Assembly: GCA_964433845.1 (NCBI GenBank)
Contig: CAYSTA010000001.1
Coordinates: forward strand, 128,542-192,541
Reading direction: 5' to 3'
Origin: MAG-121220-bin8 sp964433845
GTDB taxonomy: Bacteria > Bacteroidota > Bacteroidia > Flavobacteriales > Flavobacteriaceae
Length of the DNA: 64,000 bases
Shown here: piece after piece, positions 8,324-17,408 of the stretch
How positions within the stretch are numbered: position 1 is the stretch's first letter
How the letters are laid out: each line of letters opens with the position of its first letter
The notes under the pieces: generated by a model
Seen by the model: the letters and a program-made list of their open reading frames with translations, nothing else
Databases searched by the model: none
Told to the model about the DNA's origin: nothing
Made by a program: the position numbers and the translations under genes

Positions 8324-8872
8324 TTGTTAAAAAAAGGGACACTTTTAATTGCTGAACCAACTGGTCTATCGGATTTAAATTTTAATAGGTCAGTAATACT
8401 ACTAGTTGAACATAATGAATCCGGATCTGTTGGGTTTATTTTAAATAAAAAACTTAACTATTCCACTAAAGATTTAATTCCAGATTTAAAATATAAATTT
8501 CCAATTTATAATGGTGGGCCTGTTCAGACCGAAAATTTATATTTTATTCATAATCAACCAGAACTAATTCCAAATAGCTTAAAAATTACAAAAGAAATAT
8601 ACTGGGGAGGAGATTTTACTATAATTTTAGAATTAATCAATAATAAAAAATTAAAGTTAGATGAAATAAAATTCTTTTTAGGTTATTCAGGATGGGATAA
8701 GAATCAATTAGAAAAAGAAATTTCTATTTCATCTTGGGTTGTGAAACAAGAAAATAGGAATGCTAATTTATTACTAAAAAATTGTGACAACATTTGGAAA
8801 GAAAATCTATTAGAATTAGGCGGAAAGTATCTAATTTGGTCTAATTCACCAGAAAACCCAAGTAATAATTAA
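8324..8872 (+). CDS. YqgE/AlgH family protein
   Basis: 182 residues. KGTLLIAEPTGLSDLNFNRSV at the start, VGFILNKKL, YNGGPVQTENLYFIH and FFLGYSGWDKNQLEKE are the diagnostic blocks of the YqgE/AlgH (DUF179) family, whose molecular role is unknown. The start is a TTG: upstream, the only ATG (8299) is out of frame and soon stopped, and the first residues already match the family. The stop codon shares TTAA with the convergent aminotransferase gene. Confidence 0.9.
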   Translation: MLKKGTLLIAEPTGLSDLNFNRSVILLVEHNESGSVGFILNKKLNYSTKDLIPDLKYKFPIYNGGPVQTENLYFIHNQPELIPNSLKITKEIYWGGDFTIILELINNKKLKLDEIKFFLGYSGWDKNQLEKEISISSWVVKQENRNANLLLKNCDNIWKENLLELGGKYLIWSNSPENPSNN

Positions 8873-9705
8873 GAAACAGAAATTTGTTTATTCAAATAAT
8901 TAAGAATAGTAATAGCAATTTTGTTTGAAAAAAACTTTCTTCTATATTCCGTCACTGGTATTAATCCAGAAATTGAATTTGATACCCATATTTCATTAGA
9001 AGAAATTAACTCATAAGCTGAAAAATCTTTTTCCTCAATCTCTAAATTTTTGAATTTACGGATTGATTCTATAATCTTATTTCTCATAACACCATTTAAG
9101 CATCCAGAGGATATAGTTGGGGTTATTATTAGACTATCTTTTACTATAAAAATATTCCCATTTAAAAATTCTGCAACAAATTTTTGATCATTTAATAATA
9201 TACAATTATGTAAATCATTTTCTTTAGCATAAATGCTTCCAATAACATTTAAAACTCTATTATTTGTTTTTAAATTAGAAATTAAGTTTGATTGAATTTG
9301 GTAATCTTTAAATAGATCTACTTTATATGATTTTAAATTAACATTAAATAATTTCTGATCTGTTTTTTGAGAATTAATAACAAATATTGGGTCATTAGAA
9401 TCTGGAATATATAGTCCTCCTTCTCGCCTAAAAATTGTTAATCTCACTCTTCCAGTAAAAAATGAATCTATTTTTAAATTGGTTTTTTTTATTTCCTCTT
9501 CAAAAAATTCAGGAGTATATAAACTAGGAATTTCCATTCTAAGGATTCTCATTGAAGACATAAGCCTTAAATAATGTTCCTCCCAATAAATTATTTTATT
9601 ATCTACAACTTTAATGGTTTCAAAAACTGAATCTCCAAAAAGGAATGCTCTGTTATTAAAGTGATCTAATGGATTATCTTTAAAATTTCCGTTATAATTA
9701 ATCAT
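8869..9705 (-). CDS. aminotransferase class IV (PabC/branched-chain-like)
   Basis: 278 residues with fold-type IV PLP-enzyme features: NRAFLFGDSVFETIKV (18-33), GRVRLTIFRREGG (85-97), the probable PLP lysine K146 in LKTNNR, E179 and N184 in the EFLNGNIF block, and the phosphate-binding GCLNGVMR (201-208). The family covers 4-amino-4-deoxychorismate lyase, D-alanine and branched-chain aminotransferases. The short length and loose motifs fit the PabC-like group, but the substrate cannot be assigned. It follows the START-like gene by 6 bases on the same strand. Confidence 0.82.
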   Translation of the reverse strand: MINYNGNFKDNPLDHFNNRAFLFGDSVFETIKVVDNKIIYWEEHYLRLMSSMRILRMEIPSLYTPEFFEEEIKKTNLKIDSFFTGRVRLTIFRREGGLYIPDSNDPIFVINSQKTDQKLFNVNLKSYKVDLFKDYQIQSNLISNLKTNNRVLNVIGSIYAKENDLHNCILLNDQKFVAEFLNGNIFIVKDSLIITPTISSGCLNGVMRNKIIESIRKFKNLEIEEKDFSAYELISSNEIWVSNSISGLIPVTEYRRKFFSNKIAITILNYLNKQISVS

Positions 9706-9711
9706 GAATTA

Positions 9712-10104
9712 TTAAGAAGATCCTAAAACCTGTTTTAAATCAGATATTTGATTATCCCATAACATTTTAGTTTCTTCAACTTCATCTTCATAAGCAAAAT
9801 CTGTAACCATCAACGAAACATCTTTTGTTATTTCATCAACAACTATTTTTATTTCAAAGAAACACTTGTCCTGATCTTCACTATCATCTAACCATCTATA
9901 TTTTACAAAGCTATTTGATTTGCTACTAATTAATTCAGCTTTTTCTTCAGATCCGTCCCAAAAAAAAGAAAAGATTATTCCCCTAGAATTAACATTATCA
10001 GCAAACCATTCTGAAAGACCAGATGCAGATGATATGTACTGATATAACATTTGAGGAGATGCATGAATTGGAAACTCTAATTCAAACTTTACTTTTAATT
10101 CCAT
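9712..10104 (-). CDS. START-like domain protein
   Basis: 130 residues of a compact helix-grip (START/SRPBCC) fold: ELEFPIHASPQMLYQYIS, then LSEWFADNV, then alternating strands (KYRWLDDSEDQ, FFEIKIVV) and a final long helix (ETKMLWDNQISDLKQVLG). This small family is found next to the class IV aminotransferase in Bacteroidota. START folds bind hydrophobic ligands; here the ligand is unknown. The ATG is about 108 bases from the divergent tRNA gene. Confidence 0.82.
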   Translation of the reverse strand: MELKVKFELEFPIHASPQMLYQYISSASGLSEWFADNVNSRGIIFSFFWDGSEEKAELISSKSNSFVKYRWLDDSEDQDKCFFEIKIVVDEITKDVSLMVTDFAYEDEVEETKMLWDNQISDLKQVLGSS

Positions 10105-10166
10105 AGAGTGGCAATATATAGATTAAAATTGATGTAAAAAAAAAATTAAATAATTATTATTCTAAG

Positions 10167-10197
10167 TTTGAGTCTAGTTAATTTGTTTATATATTTA
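10167..10197 (+). promoter_or_regulatory. promoter of tRNA-Met
   Basis: TTTG at 10167-10170, a 19-base spacer, and TATATTTA at 10190-10197 (one mismatch from TAnnTTTG). The tRNA begins 15 bases later. The spacing is identical to that of the rpmH promoter. Confidence 0.65.
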
Positions 10198-10212
10198 CGC
10201 GCATCTTATCTT

Positions 10213-10286
10213 GGCGAGGTAGCTCAGGCGGTCAGAGCGTCGGATTCATAACCCGGAGGTCGGGAGTTCAAGTCTCCCCCTCGCTA
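10213..10286 (+). tRNA. tRNA-Met (anticodon CAT)
   Basis: A 74-base cloverleaf without encoded CCA. The acceptor GGCGAGG pairs with CCTCGCT (G1-U72 wobble). The D stem is GCTC/GAGC at 10222-10225 and 10235-10238. The anticodon loop TTCATAA (10245-10251) has CAT at 10247-10249, and the T stem GGGAG/CTCCC encloses TTCAAGT. The anticodon stem has an A31-C39 mismatch. It lacks the full GGG/CCC anticodon-stem signature of initiator tRNA, so I favour elongator Met; an Ile tRNA with lysidine-modified CAT is not excluded. It converges on hisS. Confidence 0.93.
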
Positions 10287-10293
10287 CTTTTTA

Positions 10294-11652
10294 TTAAAAC
10301 AATTCCAAATTAACTTCTTCAATTGAATAATTTGACTGACTACCATCTATCATATTCTTAATAACAACTTGATTATTTTTGAATTCATTCTCACCCATTA
10401 TAATTGCATAATTAACATTATGTTTATTAGCATATGAAAATTGCTTATTTAATTTGACTTCATCTGGGTATATATCAATTTTTTTACCACCTTTTCTTAG
10501 AGATTCAATTAACGGATATAATTTCTTTATATAACTAATTCCAAAATTTATTACAATAATATCAAAATTTTTATCTATATGTTTTGGAAACATATTTTGT
10601 TCTTCCATTTGAAGATAAATTCTATCTAATCCAAAAGAAATTCCAACTCCACTCATGTTTTTTAAATTAAAGAACGAAGTTAAGTCATCATATCTTCCAC
10701 CACCCCCTAATGATCCAATTGATCTATTTGATTTCGAATTTACTTCTAAGATTGTACCTGTATAATAATTTAATCCACGAGCTAATGTTAAATCAAATTC
10801 AATTTCATTATTAATACAATTATTTTCAGAAACAAATTCGATAATCGTATTTATTTCCTCAATACTTTTTTTACCTTCATCTGATTCTCTAAACAATATC
10901 TTTAATTTTTCAATAGAAATCTTTTCTTTACCTAATAAACTAGTTAATTTAGAAACAGAACTTCTATCAATGATCGTATTTAACTCATCCATTACTTTAT
11001 TTACTCCTATTTTATCTATTTTATCTATTATAGATATAAAATCAGTTAGTTTATCGCCTACTCCAATATAATTTGCTAATGCATTTAAAATTCCTCGGTG
11101 ATTAATTTTAAAAATTATATCATCAAACCCTAGTTCTGAAAAAATGGTATCATAAAGCTTTACAAGTTCGATTTCTTGTAAAATAGAATTAGTTCCTATA
11201 ATATCAGCATCACATTGAGTAAATTCTTGAAATCTACCATGTTGTGGTCTATCGGCTCTCCATACATTTTGAATTTGAAAACGCTTAAAGGGGAAAATTA
11301 AGTCATTCTGATGCTGTGCAACAAATCTTGCTAAAGGAACTGTTAAATCATATCTCAATCCCTTTTCACTAATAGAATTAGTGAATTCTGAAAGATCATT
11401 TTTTTTAATTGCACTAAAATTTGCTTTCTTGACCTTTTCTCCAGAATTAAGTATTTTAAAAATTAGTCTATCCCCTTCATGTCCATATTTACCCAAAAGC
11501 GTAGAGTTTTTTTCTAATGCTGGTGTTTCAATTTGCAAGAACCCAAACAAAAGAAAGTTTTTCTTTATAACATCTATAATATAATTTCTCTTTGAAAGAT
11601 TAGATGGTAAAAAATCTCTTGTTCCTTTTGGGTTTGCGGGTGTTTTAGACAT
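10294..11652 (-). CDS. hisS: histidyl-tRNA synthetase
   Basis: 452-residue class II aminoacyl-tRNA synthetase. NPKGTRDFLP (7-16) is the usual start. Motif 2 is in FPFKRFQIQNVWRADRP with FQEFTQCDADI (about 120-151), followed by the histidine-binding ARGLNYYTGT (291-300), GGGGRYDDL (316-324) and motif 3 GISFGLDR (337-344). The anticodon-binding domain lies at about 362-450. It charges tRNA-His in the cytoplasm. The ORF ends 8 bases from the tRNA-Met gene on the opposite strand. Confidence 0.96.
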   Translation of the reverse strand: MSKTPANPKGTRDFLPSNLSKRNYIIDVIKKNFLLFGFLQIETPALEKNSTLLGKYGHEGDRLIFKILNSGEKVKKANFSAIKKNDLSEFTNSISEKGLRYDLTVPLARFVAQHQNDLIFPFKRFQIQNVWRADRPQHGRFQEFTQCDADIIGTNSILQEIELVKLYDTIFSELGFDDIIFKINHRGILNALANYIGVGDKLTDFISIIDKIDKIGVNKVMDELNTIIDRSSVSKLTSLLGKEKISIEKLKILFRESDEGKKSIEEINTIIEFVSENNCINNEIEFDLTLARGLNYYTGTILEVNSKSNRSIGSLGGGGRYDDLTSFFNLKNMSGVGISFGLDRIYLQMEEQNMFPKHIDKNFDIIVINFGISYIKKLYPLIESLRKGGKKIDIYPDEVKLNKQFSYANKHNVNYAIIMGENEFKNNQVVIKNMIDGSQSNYSIEEVNLELF

Positions 11653-11743
11653 TTAATTCATAATATAAAACAAATATCTAATTTTTTAAAACAATCAAGA
11701 AATTAAAGGATAATTCTTTAAAAATTATTTTAAAAATATAATA

Positions 11744-12196
11744 TTATTCTTCTGATTTAATTACTTCAAAAGTAATTTCGTTAATTACGTCCCTATGAAG
11801 CCTTATTGTAGCAGTATAATTTCCAAGTCTCTTAATTGATCCTCCCTGAATTTTTATAATTTTCTTATCAAATTCAAACCCTGCATTAGCTAATTCATTA
11901 TTAAGATTAACATTAGAAATAGAACCAAAAAGCTTCCCAGCTTTTCCAGATTTTGCAGGAATTTTAATTTCTAATTTATCTAATTTTTTAGCAATTTTTT
12001 CAGCCTCATCAATTAATTTCTTTTCTTTAAACTCTCTTTGTTTAATATTCTCTGCTAATATTTTTTTCGATGAAGAAGTTGCTAGTACAGCCAAACCTTG
12101 AGGAATTAAAAAATTTCTTCCATAACCATTTTTAACTGAAACAATATCATCTTTAAAGCCTAAATTAGGCACATCATTTTTTAAAATTAATTCCAT
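11744..12196 (-). CDS. rplI: 50S ribosomal protein L9
   Basis: 150 residues. The N-terminal rRNA-binding domain starts MELILKNDVPNLGFKDDIV and has VKNGYGRNFLIPQGLA (residues 21-36). A long connecting helix and the C-terminal domain with KLFGSISN and GFEFDKKII follow. It is the last gene of the rpsF-rpsR-rplI unit, 5 bases after rpsR. Confidence 0.97.
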   Translation of the reverse strand: MELILKNDVPNLGFKDDIVSVKNGYGRNFLIPQGLAVLATSSSKKILAENIKQREFKEKKLIDEAEKIAKKLDKLEIKIPAKSGKAGKLFGSISNVNLNNELANAGFEFDKKIIKIQGGSIKRLGNYTATIRLHRDVINEITFEVIKSEE

Positions 12197-12201
12197 AATC
12201 T

Positions 12202-12495
12202 TTATTTTAACATATCAGCTTGATAAGGTAAAAGTGCTAAATGTCTAGCACGTTTAACTGCAACAGAAATTTTTCTTTGAAATTTTAAAGAAGTACCTGT
12301 TAACCTTCTAGGTAATATCTTACCCTGTTCATTAATAAATTTTAAAAGAAAATCAGGGTCTTTATAATCAATATATTTGATGCCTGACCTTTTAAATCTA
12401 CAATATTTTTTATTATTTTTTGTAGCAATATCTAAAGGGGTTAAATACCTTATTTCACCTTGATTTACTTTGCCTGCTTGATCTATTGATGACAT
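12202..12495 (-). CDS. rpsR: 30S ribosomal protein S18
   Basis: 97 residues. RYLTPLDIATKNNKKYCRFKRSGIKYIDYKD carries the core of the family, and GKILPRRLTGTSLKFQRK followed by AVKRARHLALLPY is the diagnostic S18 block. It lies 2 bases after rpsF and 5 before rplI; S6 and S18 assemble as a heterodimer on the 30S platform. Confidence 0.97.
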   Translation of the reverse strand: MSSIDQAGKVNQGEIRYLTPLDIATKNNKKYCRFKRSGIKYIDYKDPDFLLKFINEQGKILPRRLTGTSLKFQRKISVAVKRARHLALLPYQADMLK

Positions 12496-12497
12496 AT

Positions 12498-12836
12498 CTA
12501 TGCTTTTTTAGTATTACGTTCTCTTCTTTTTACTGACCATGCATCTGCATACTTATCAAGTTTTACATTTAAATAACGCATAATTCTTTCATCTCTTCTC
12601 AACTCTAATTCAAAGGAATCTATTATTGCTGGGGGAGCTTTAAAATCTATTAGATTATAAAATCCACTTTGTTTATTTTGAATTGGGTAAGCTAACTTTT
12701 TCAACCCCCAATTTTCAGTTGAAATTATTTCAGACCCTTTTTTAGATAGGTAATCTTCAAATTTTTTTACTGTCTCCTTTACCTGATCATCAGATAAAAC
12801 GGGATTTAAAATGAAAACAGCTTCATAATGGTTCAT
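12498..12836 (-). CDS. rpsF: 30S ribosomal protein S6
   Basis: 112 residues from the ATG at 12836, which gives the standard start MNHYEAVFILNPVLSDDQV. The frame stays open 33 bases further upstream, but that extension (MYFCDQFLIKF) has no family match and runs close to the promoter box at 12859. The ferredoxin-like domain includes NWGLKKLAYPIQNKQSGFY and ELELRRDERIMRYL. First gene of the S6-S18-L9 operon. Confidence 0.96.
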   Translation of the reverse strand: MNHYEAVFILNPVLSDDQVKETVKKFEDYLSKKGSEIISTENWGLKKLAYPIQNKQSGFYNLIDFKAPPAIIDSFELELRRDERIMRYLNVKLDKYADAWSVKRRERNTKKA

Positions 12837-12858
12837 AAATTTTATTAAAAATTGGTCG

Positions 12859-12866
12859 CAAAAATA
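12859..12866 (-). promoter_or_regulatory. -7 promoter box of rpsF-rpsR-rplI
   Basis: TATTTTTG on the minus strand matches TAnnTTTG and lies 22 bases upstream of the chosen rpsF ATG. A T-run stands about 19 bases further upstream in place of TTTG. Confidence 0.5.
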
Positions 12867-12903
12867 CATTTTTAATATTGAATAGAAAAATTTGAAAGAA
12901 AAA

Positions 12904-15345
12904 TTAATTATATGGATCTACATCAATTAAAATATCAATATTTCTAAAGAAAGAAACACTTTTGAAACTTTTCAAGCCTTTAGCTAATAATTCCTTTGAT
13001 TTTTTTAAGTTATTATTAATGGGAATCTTAATCAAAATATTTTTTATATACCTATTTTTTATTCTTGGTATTATAGGAGATTCCGGTCCAAGTAATTGAT
13101 CTTTAAAATGATTTTTTAAAGCATCTGACAACCAATTTGATGCTTTTACTAATTTTTCTAAATTTTTATGTTTTAAAATAATCTTTATTAACCTAGAATA
13201 TGGAGGATAATTAAATAAAAACCTTTGATTTAATTGTTCATTAAACATTCCTAAATAATCATGCTTAACAATTTTATCTATTAAATTATGATTTGGATTG
13301 TAAGTTTGAATAACTACTTTCCCTTGTTTTTTAGTCCTTCCTGCCCTTCCTGCTACCTGTTGCAAAAGTTGAAAACATTTTTCTTGTGATCTAAAATCTG
13401 GAAAATATATTAAACTGTCTGCATTTACAACACCAACTAAAGCTACATTTCTAAAATCAAGTCCTTTTGTTAACATTTGAGTCCCAATTAAGATTTCAAA
13501 ATGGTTTTTTTCAAAAGAATCTATAATTTCTTGAAATGAATTTTTTCTTCTTGTAGAGTCATGATCCATTCGTTTAACTTCAACATCAGGAAATATTGTT
13601 TTTATTTCCTCCTCTACCTGCTGAGTTCCTAATCCTTTTTTTAAAATAGTTTGATTAAAACACTTTTTACATTTAGTTTGATTTTTTTCTTTAAAGCCAC
13701 AGTGATGACATTTCAATTCATTAGTTGATTGATGATATGTCAGGCTTACATCACAATTAATACATTGATAAACAAATCCACAAGAATTGCACTCTAAATA
13801 AGGAGAATGACCTCTTCTGTTTTGAAATAAAATAATTTGCTCTTGATTTTGAAAAGTTTCCTTAATGTTGTTTAATAATAGAGTTGAAAAATTTCCATTC
13901 AAAGTTTTTTTAACGATAGACTCTTTTAAATCCTTAATTATAATTTTAGGCATACTAATATCCCCATATCTTTTTTCCAATTTTATTAAACCATATTTAT
14001 TAGTTATAGCATTATAATAAGATTCTAAGCTTGGAGTAGCTGAACCCAATAATGTTTTTGCATTATGAATAGTCGCTAAATATATTGCAGAATCTCTAGC
14101 ATGATAACGGGGAGAAGAATTAAATTGCTTATAAGCATTTTCATGTTCTTCATCAACTATGATTAATCTCAATTTATCATATGGTAAAAAGATAGAAGAT
14201 CTTGCGCCCAATATAACCCTTGCTTTTTTATCATTCTTTATTACTTTTTTCCATATCTCTGTTCTTTGTTCAGGAGAATATTTGGAATGATAAACAACTA
14301 AAGCATCACCAAAATATTTTTTTAAACGATTTATTAGCTGAGTTGTTAATGCAATTTCAGGAACTAAAAACAAAATTTGATTTTTCTTTTTCAAATTTTT
14401 TTCAATCAATTTTACATATATCTCAGTCTTTCCTGAGGAAGTAACACCGTGCAATAAGGAAACACTTTTATTCTTAAAACTTGAAACTATTTCATTAAAT
14501 GCTTGTTTTTGGTCTATGCTTAGCTTTTTTGTTTTTATTTTATTACCTATATCAAATTGAATTCTATCGACAATCTCATATTTCTTTTCAATAATTTTAG
14601 AATCAATTAAGGCATTAATTGTACTACGTGAGACATTACACTTTTTTATTAGTTCTTTTATAGAAATACTATTTTCAGTTAGTGAAAAAAGTGCTTCAAT
14701 TACTTTTATTTGAGATTTTTTATTTTTAAGAATATCTATTAGAATTTTCTTCTCTTGATTATTTTTAAATTTTTTATTTAAATATATTTTCAGATTTTTT
14801 TTTGGTTTGAAATAATCATAAATTTCTTCTTTTAAAGTAATTAAAGAATTATCTAAAAGTTCATTTATAGTCTTGTTAATATTTTTCCTATTAAGAATAG
14901 ATATTATCTCACGATAAGTTATTTTTTTATTTAATATTAAGTTTTGATAAATTAACTCTGCATTATCCGATAGGTCAAAATCTTTTATTTTATTTGTCAA
15001 AATAATTTCACTTTCACTTTTCAATAGCAATAAACTAGGTAATGCTACTTTAAGTGCCTGACCTAAGGGACACATATAATATTTAGAAATCCAGTGAATA
15101 AACTTTATCTGATTATCATTTATTGAACATTCTTGATCAATAATAAACTCTATATCTTTAGGAATATAAGAATTGGGGGTTTGAGTATGTTTATTAGCTA
15201 CTATGCCTGTAATAAATTTTGATTTCCCAAATGGAACTATAACCCTAAAACCTATTCTTAAAAATTTAAACTCTTTCTCATTTACTCTGTAAGTAAACAA
15301 GCTATCTAGAGGAAGTGGGATTATTACATCAATATAATAATTCAT
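12904..15345 (-). CDS. priA: primosomal protein N' (replication restart helicase PriA)
   Basis: 813 residues. The N-terminal DNA-binding domain (IDVIIPLPLDSLFTYRV, FGKSKFITGIV) is followed by a winged-helix region about 200-260. The superfamily-2 helicase core has Walker A GVTSSGKT (300-307), the DEEH box (398-401) and GSATPS (434-439). Eight cysteines bind two zinc ions (C519, C522, C528, C531, C546, C549, C559, C562), and the late helicase motif contains QQVAGRAGR. PriA reloads the replisome at stalled forks. It starts 2 bases after the BrkB-family gene, so the two are probably co-transcribed. Confidence 0.96.
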   Translation of the reverse strand: MNYYIDVIIPLPLDSLFTYRVNEKEFKFLRIGFRVIVPFGKSKFITGIVANKHTQTPNSYIPKDIEFIIDQECSINDNQIKFIHWISKYYMCPLGQALKVALPSLLLLKSESEIILTNKIKDFDLSDNAELIYQNLILNKKITYREIISILNRKNINKTINELLDNSLITLKEEIYDYFKPKKNLKIYLNKKFKNNQEKKILIDILKNKKSQIKVIEALFSLTENSISIKELIKKCNVSRSTINALIDSKIIEKKYEIVDRIQFDIGNKIKTKKLSIDQKQAFNEIVSSFKNKSVSLLHGVTSSGKTEIYVKLIEKNLKKKNQILFLVPEIALTTQLINRLKKYFGDALVVYHSKYSPEQRTEIWKKVIKNDKKARVILGARSSIFLPYDKLRLIIVDEEHENAYKQFNSSPRYHARDSAIYLATIHNAKTLLGSATPSLESYYNAITNKYGLIKLEKRYGDISMPKIIIKDLKESIVKKTLNGNFSTLLLNNIKETFQNQEQIILFQNRRGHSPYLECNSCGFVYQCINCDVSLTYHQSTNELKCHHCGFKEKNQTKCKKCFNQTILKKGLGTQQVEEEIKTIFPDVEVKRMDHDSTRRKNSFQEIIDSFEKNHFEILIGTQMLTKGLDFRNVALVGVVNADSLIYFPDFRSQEKCFQLLQQVAGRAGRTKKQGKVVIQTYNPNHNLIDKIVKHDYLGMFNEQLNQRFLFNYPPYSRLIKIILKHKNLEKLVKASNWLSDALKNHFKDQLLGPESPIIPRIKNRYIKNILIKIPINNNLKKSKELLAKGLKSFKSVSFFRNIDILIDVDPYN

Positions 15346-15347
15346 TA

Positions 15348-16235
15348 TTAATTATTCTTCAATTTATATATCACAACATTTAATTCAAATCCCAATAGTA
15401 AGGATATAGAATTTATCCATATGTATAACATCATAATTATTAATGCACCAATAGATCCATAAAGCTCATTGTAATTGGAAAAATTTTCAATATAAAGGCC
15501 AAAAAAATATGTTGTAACTATTAGTAAGAATGTAGTCATAATAGAACCAGGAGAAATAAATTTTAAATTTCTTCCTTGAATTGTTCCAAAAAAATAAAGG
15601 GATGAAAATGCTACAAGAGCTACTATAATTAAAAAGATATATTTAAAATAAAGAAACAAATAAGAAATAATTGAAATGTTTTTAGCAATTAAAAAATCAA
15701 AAAATATAGACATTACTGTTGCAAATAATACTACTATTACTAAAATAAAACCAACCATGATAGCATATAAATATTGCTTGATAAAGTTTCTAGAAAATTC
15801 AACATGGTAAGAGTCTGAGAAACCTTCAAAAACAGAATTAATACCATTACCTATAAGTATAATTGAGAAAAGAAGAGTTGATGACAACAAACCACTTCTT
15901 TTATTATTATTAATATCAACAAAAATATCATGAAAAAAGACCGTAGATTCTTGTGGTAATAATGATTCTAATAAGTCTAAAAATATTTTATCAAAATTTT
16001 CAATTGGGATAAAAGGAATTAGATTTAAAACAAATAAAACAAATGGGAATAAGGCCATAAAGAAACTAAAAGAAATACTTCCAGCTCTTGTAGAAATTGC
16101 ACCTTTTAAGATACCCGTAAAATATAGGCTAAACAATTCATATAAAGAAAACCCATATAAACTTTGTAATTTAATTTTTTTTAAAAAGTTTGAAATATTA
16201 TTAATAATCGAAAAAATAAAATTAGTTTTAAGCAA
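15348..16235 (-). CDS. YihY/BrkB family inner-membrane protein
   Basis: 295 residues with about six membrane helices. KGAISTRAGSISFSFFMALFPFVLFVLNL (split here as the first long helix, about 48-77), then NGINSVFEGFSDSYHVE and the final YGSIGALIIMMLYIWINS motif are typical of the YihY/BrkB (formerly RNase BN) family. The function is unsettled; proposed roles include transport or envelope stability. Translation appears to start at TTG (16233-16235); no in-frame ATG gives a full first helix. It is followed 2 bases later by priA. Confidence 0.88.
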   Translation of the reverse strand: MLKTNFIFSIINNISNFLKKIKLQSLYGFSLYELFSLYFTGILKGAISTRAGSISFSFFMALFPFVLFVLNLIPFIPIENFDKIFLDLLESLLPQESTVFFHDIFVDINNNKRSGLLSSTLLFSIILIGNGINSVFEGFSDSYHVEFSRNFIKQYLYAIMVGFILVIVVLFATVMSIFFDFLIAKNISIISYLFLYFKYIFLIIVALVAFSSLYFFGTIQGRNLKFISPGSIMTTFLLIVTTYFFGLYIENFSNYNELYGSIGALIIMMLYIWINSISLLLGFELNVVIYKLKNN

Positions 16236-16286
16236 TCCTATATATTTATATTAAATATAAATTAAAATTAACCAATTGTTTAGTTA

Positions 16287-16757
16287 ATGATCATTAAGTT
16301 ATTAGTAGTTGGAAAAACCACAGACTCATTATTAAAGGCTCTAATTTTAAATTATAAAAAAAGGATAAAACGATATGTAAATTTTGAAATAATTGAACTA
16401 AATGTTCCCAAATTTAAAAAAGGAAAAATTTCAGAGATTAAAAAAAAAGAAGGAATTAAAATTCTAGAAAAAATAAGTATTGATGATCAAGTTTTTCTTT
16501 TAGATGAAAAAGGGGATAATTATAATTCTGTTGAATTTGCCAAATTTGTTGAAAATAAAACAATATCACATGGAAAAAGTATAGTTTTTATAATTGGCGG
16601 AGCATATGGTTTTTCTGATGAAGTATATTTGCAATCAAAATCAAAAATATCTTTATCTAGAATGACACTCTCTCACCAAATGATTAGATTGTTTATTGTA
16701 GAACAGTTATATAGAGCTTTCACCATAATTAATAATCACCCATATCACAATCAATAA
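16287..16757 (+). CDS. rlmH: 23S rRNA (pseudouridine(1915)-N3)-methyltransferase RlmH
   Basis: 156 residues, full length for this SPOUT-family methyltransferase. The C-terminal trefoil knot that binds SAM is evident: FIIGGAYGFSDEVYLQSKSK with SLSRMTLSHQMIRLFIVEQLYRA, ending in the NNHPYHNQ tail that is conserved in RlmH. It modifies helix 69 of 23S rRNA on the assembled ribosome. It lies 3 bases before the rdgB-type gene and is probably co-transcribed with it. Confidence 0.96.
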   Translation: MIIKLLVVGKTTDSLLKALILNYKKRIKRYVNFEIIELNVPKFKKGKISEIKKKEGIKILEKISIDDQVFLLDEKGDNYNSVEFAKFVENKTISHGKSIVFIIGGAYGFSDEVYLQSKSKISLSRMTLSHQMIRLFIVEQLYRAFTIINNHPYHNQ

Positions 16758-16760
16758 CTA

Positions 16761-17333
16761 ATGAAATTAACTTTTGCTTCAAGAAACAAAAATAAATTTC
16801 TAGAAATAGAAAAAATGATTCCCAATAAATTTAAACTAGGGAATCTTTCAGATTTAAATTATTTTGATGAAATTCCCGAAAATGAAGATTCTATTGAAGG
16901 GAATGCTGCTCATAAAGCAAATTTTATTCACTCAAAATTTAATGTAAATGTATTTGCTGATGATACTGGTTTAGAAGTAGAGTCCTTAAATGGCAGACCT
17001 GGTGTTCATTCAGCTAGATTTGCGGGTATTGAATGTGATGCTGAAAAAAATATAGATAAACTTCTTTTTGAATTAAAAAAAGCAGAAAACAGAAAAGCTA
17101 GATTTAAAACTGTTATTGCATTAATTATTAATAACAAATTTTACCAATTTGAAGGAATAATTAATGGAGAAATATTAAGATATAAAAAAGGAAATAATGG
17201 ATTCGGTTATGATCCTATATTTAAGCCAGATGGATACAAAGAAAGTTTTGCAGAATTACCAATAGAAACAAAAAATAAAATTAGCCATAGGGCAATAGCA
17301 ATGTCTAAATTAATCGATTTCTTAACTAAATAG
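16761..17333 (+). CDS. rdgB: non-canonical purine NTP pyrophosphatase (RdgB/HAM1 family)
   Basis: 190 residues. FASRNKNKFLEIEKM at the start is the phosphate-binding loop; FADDTGLEVESLNGRPGVHS carries the catalytic Asp pair and substrate pocket. NGFGYDPIFKP and KISHRAIAMSKL complete the family signature. It hydrolyses XTP and (d)ITP to keep deaminated purines out of nucleic acids. Together with Maf it is one of two nucleotide-pool cleaners in this window. Confidence 0.95.
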   Translation: MKLTFASRNKNKFLEIEKMIPNKFKLGNLSDLNYFDEIPENEDSIEGNAAHKANFIHSKFNVNVFADDTGLEVESLNGRPGVHSARFAGIECDAEKNIDKLLFELKKAENRKARFKTVIALIINNKFYQFEGIINGEILRYKKGNNGFGYDPIFKPDGYKESFAELPIETKNKISHRAIAMSKLIDFLTK

Positions 17334-17392
17334 ATAAAAGTTAATTTTATAATAAATAAAATTTTAATTTTAAGAAAGATCTTTTTAGTTTG

Positions 17393-17400
17393 TATTTTTG
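17393..17400 (+). promoter_or_regulatory. -7 promoter box of the secreted CPD protein gene
   Basis: TATTTTTG matches TAnnTTTG and ends 8 bases before the ATG at 17409, implying a very short leader. Confidence 0.45.
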
Positions 17401-17408
17401 ATTCATCA

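Noticed and set aside
11653..11743. AT-rich hairpin between hisS and rplI as a terminator
   Set aside because: Only A/T pairs with a short stem and no defined T-tract; expected by chance at this composition.
12837..12869. longer rpsF with 11 extra N-terminal residues
   Set aside because: The extension has no family match and reaches into the promoter region.
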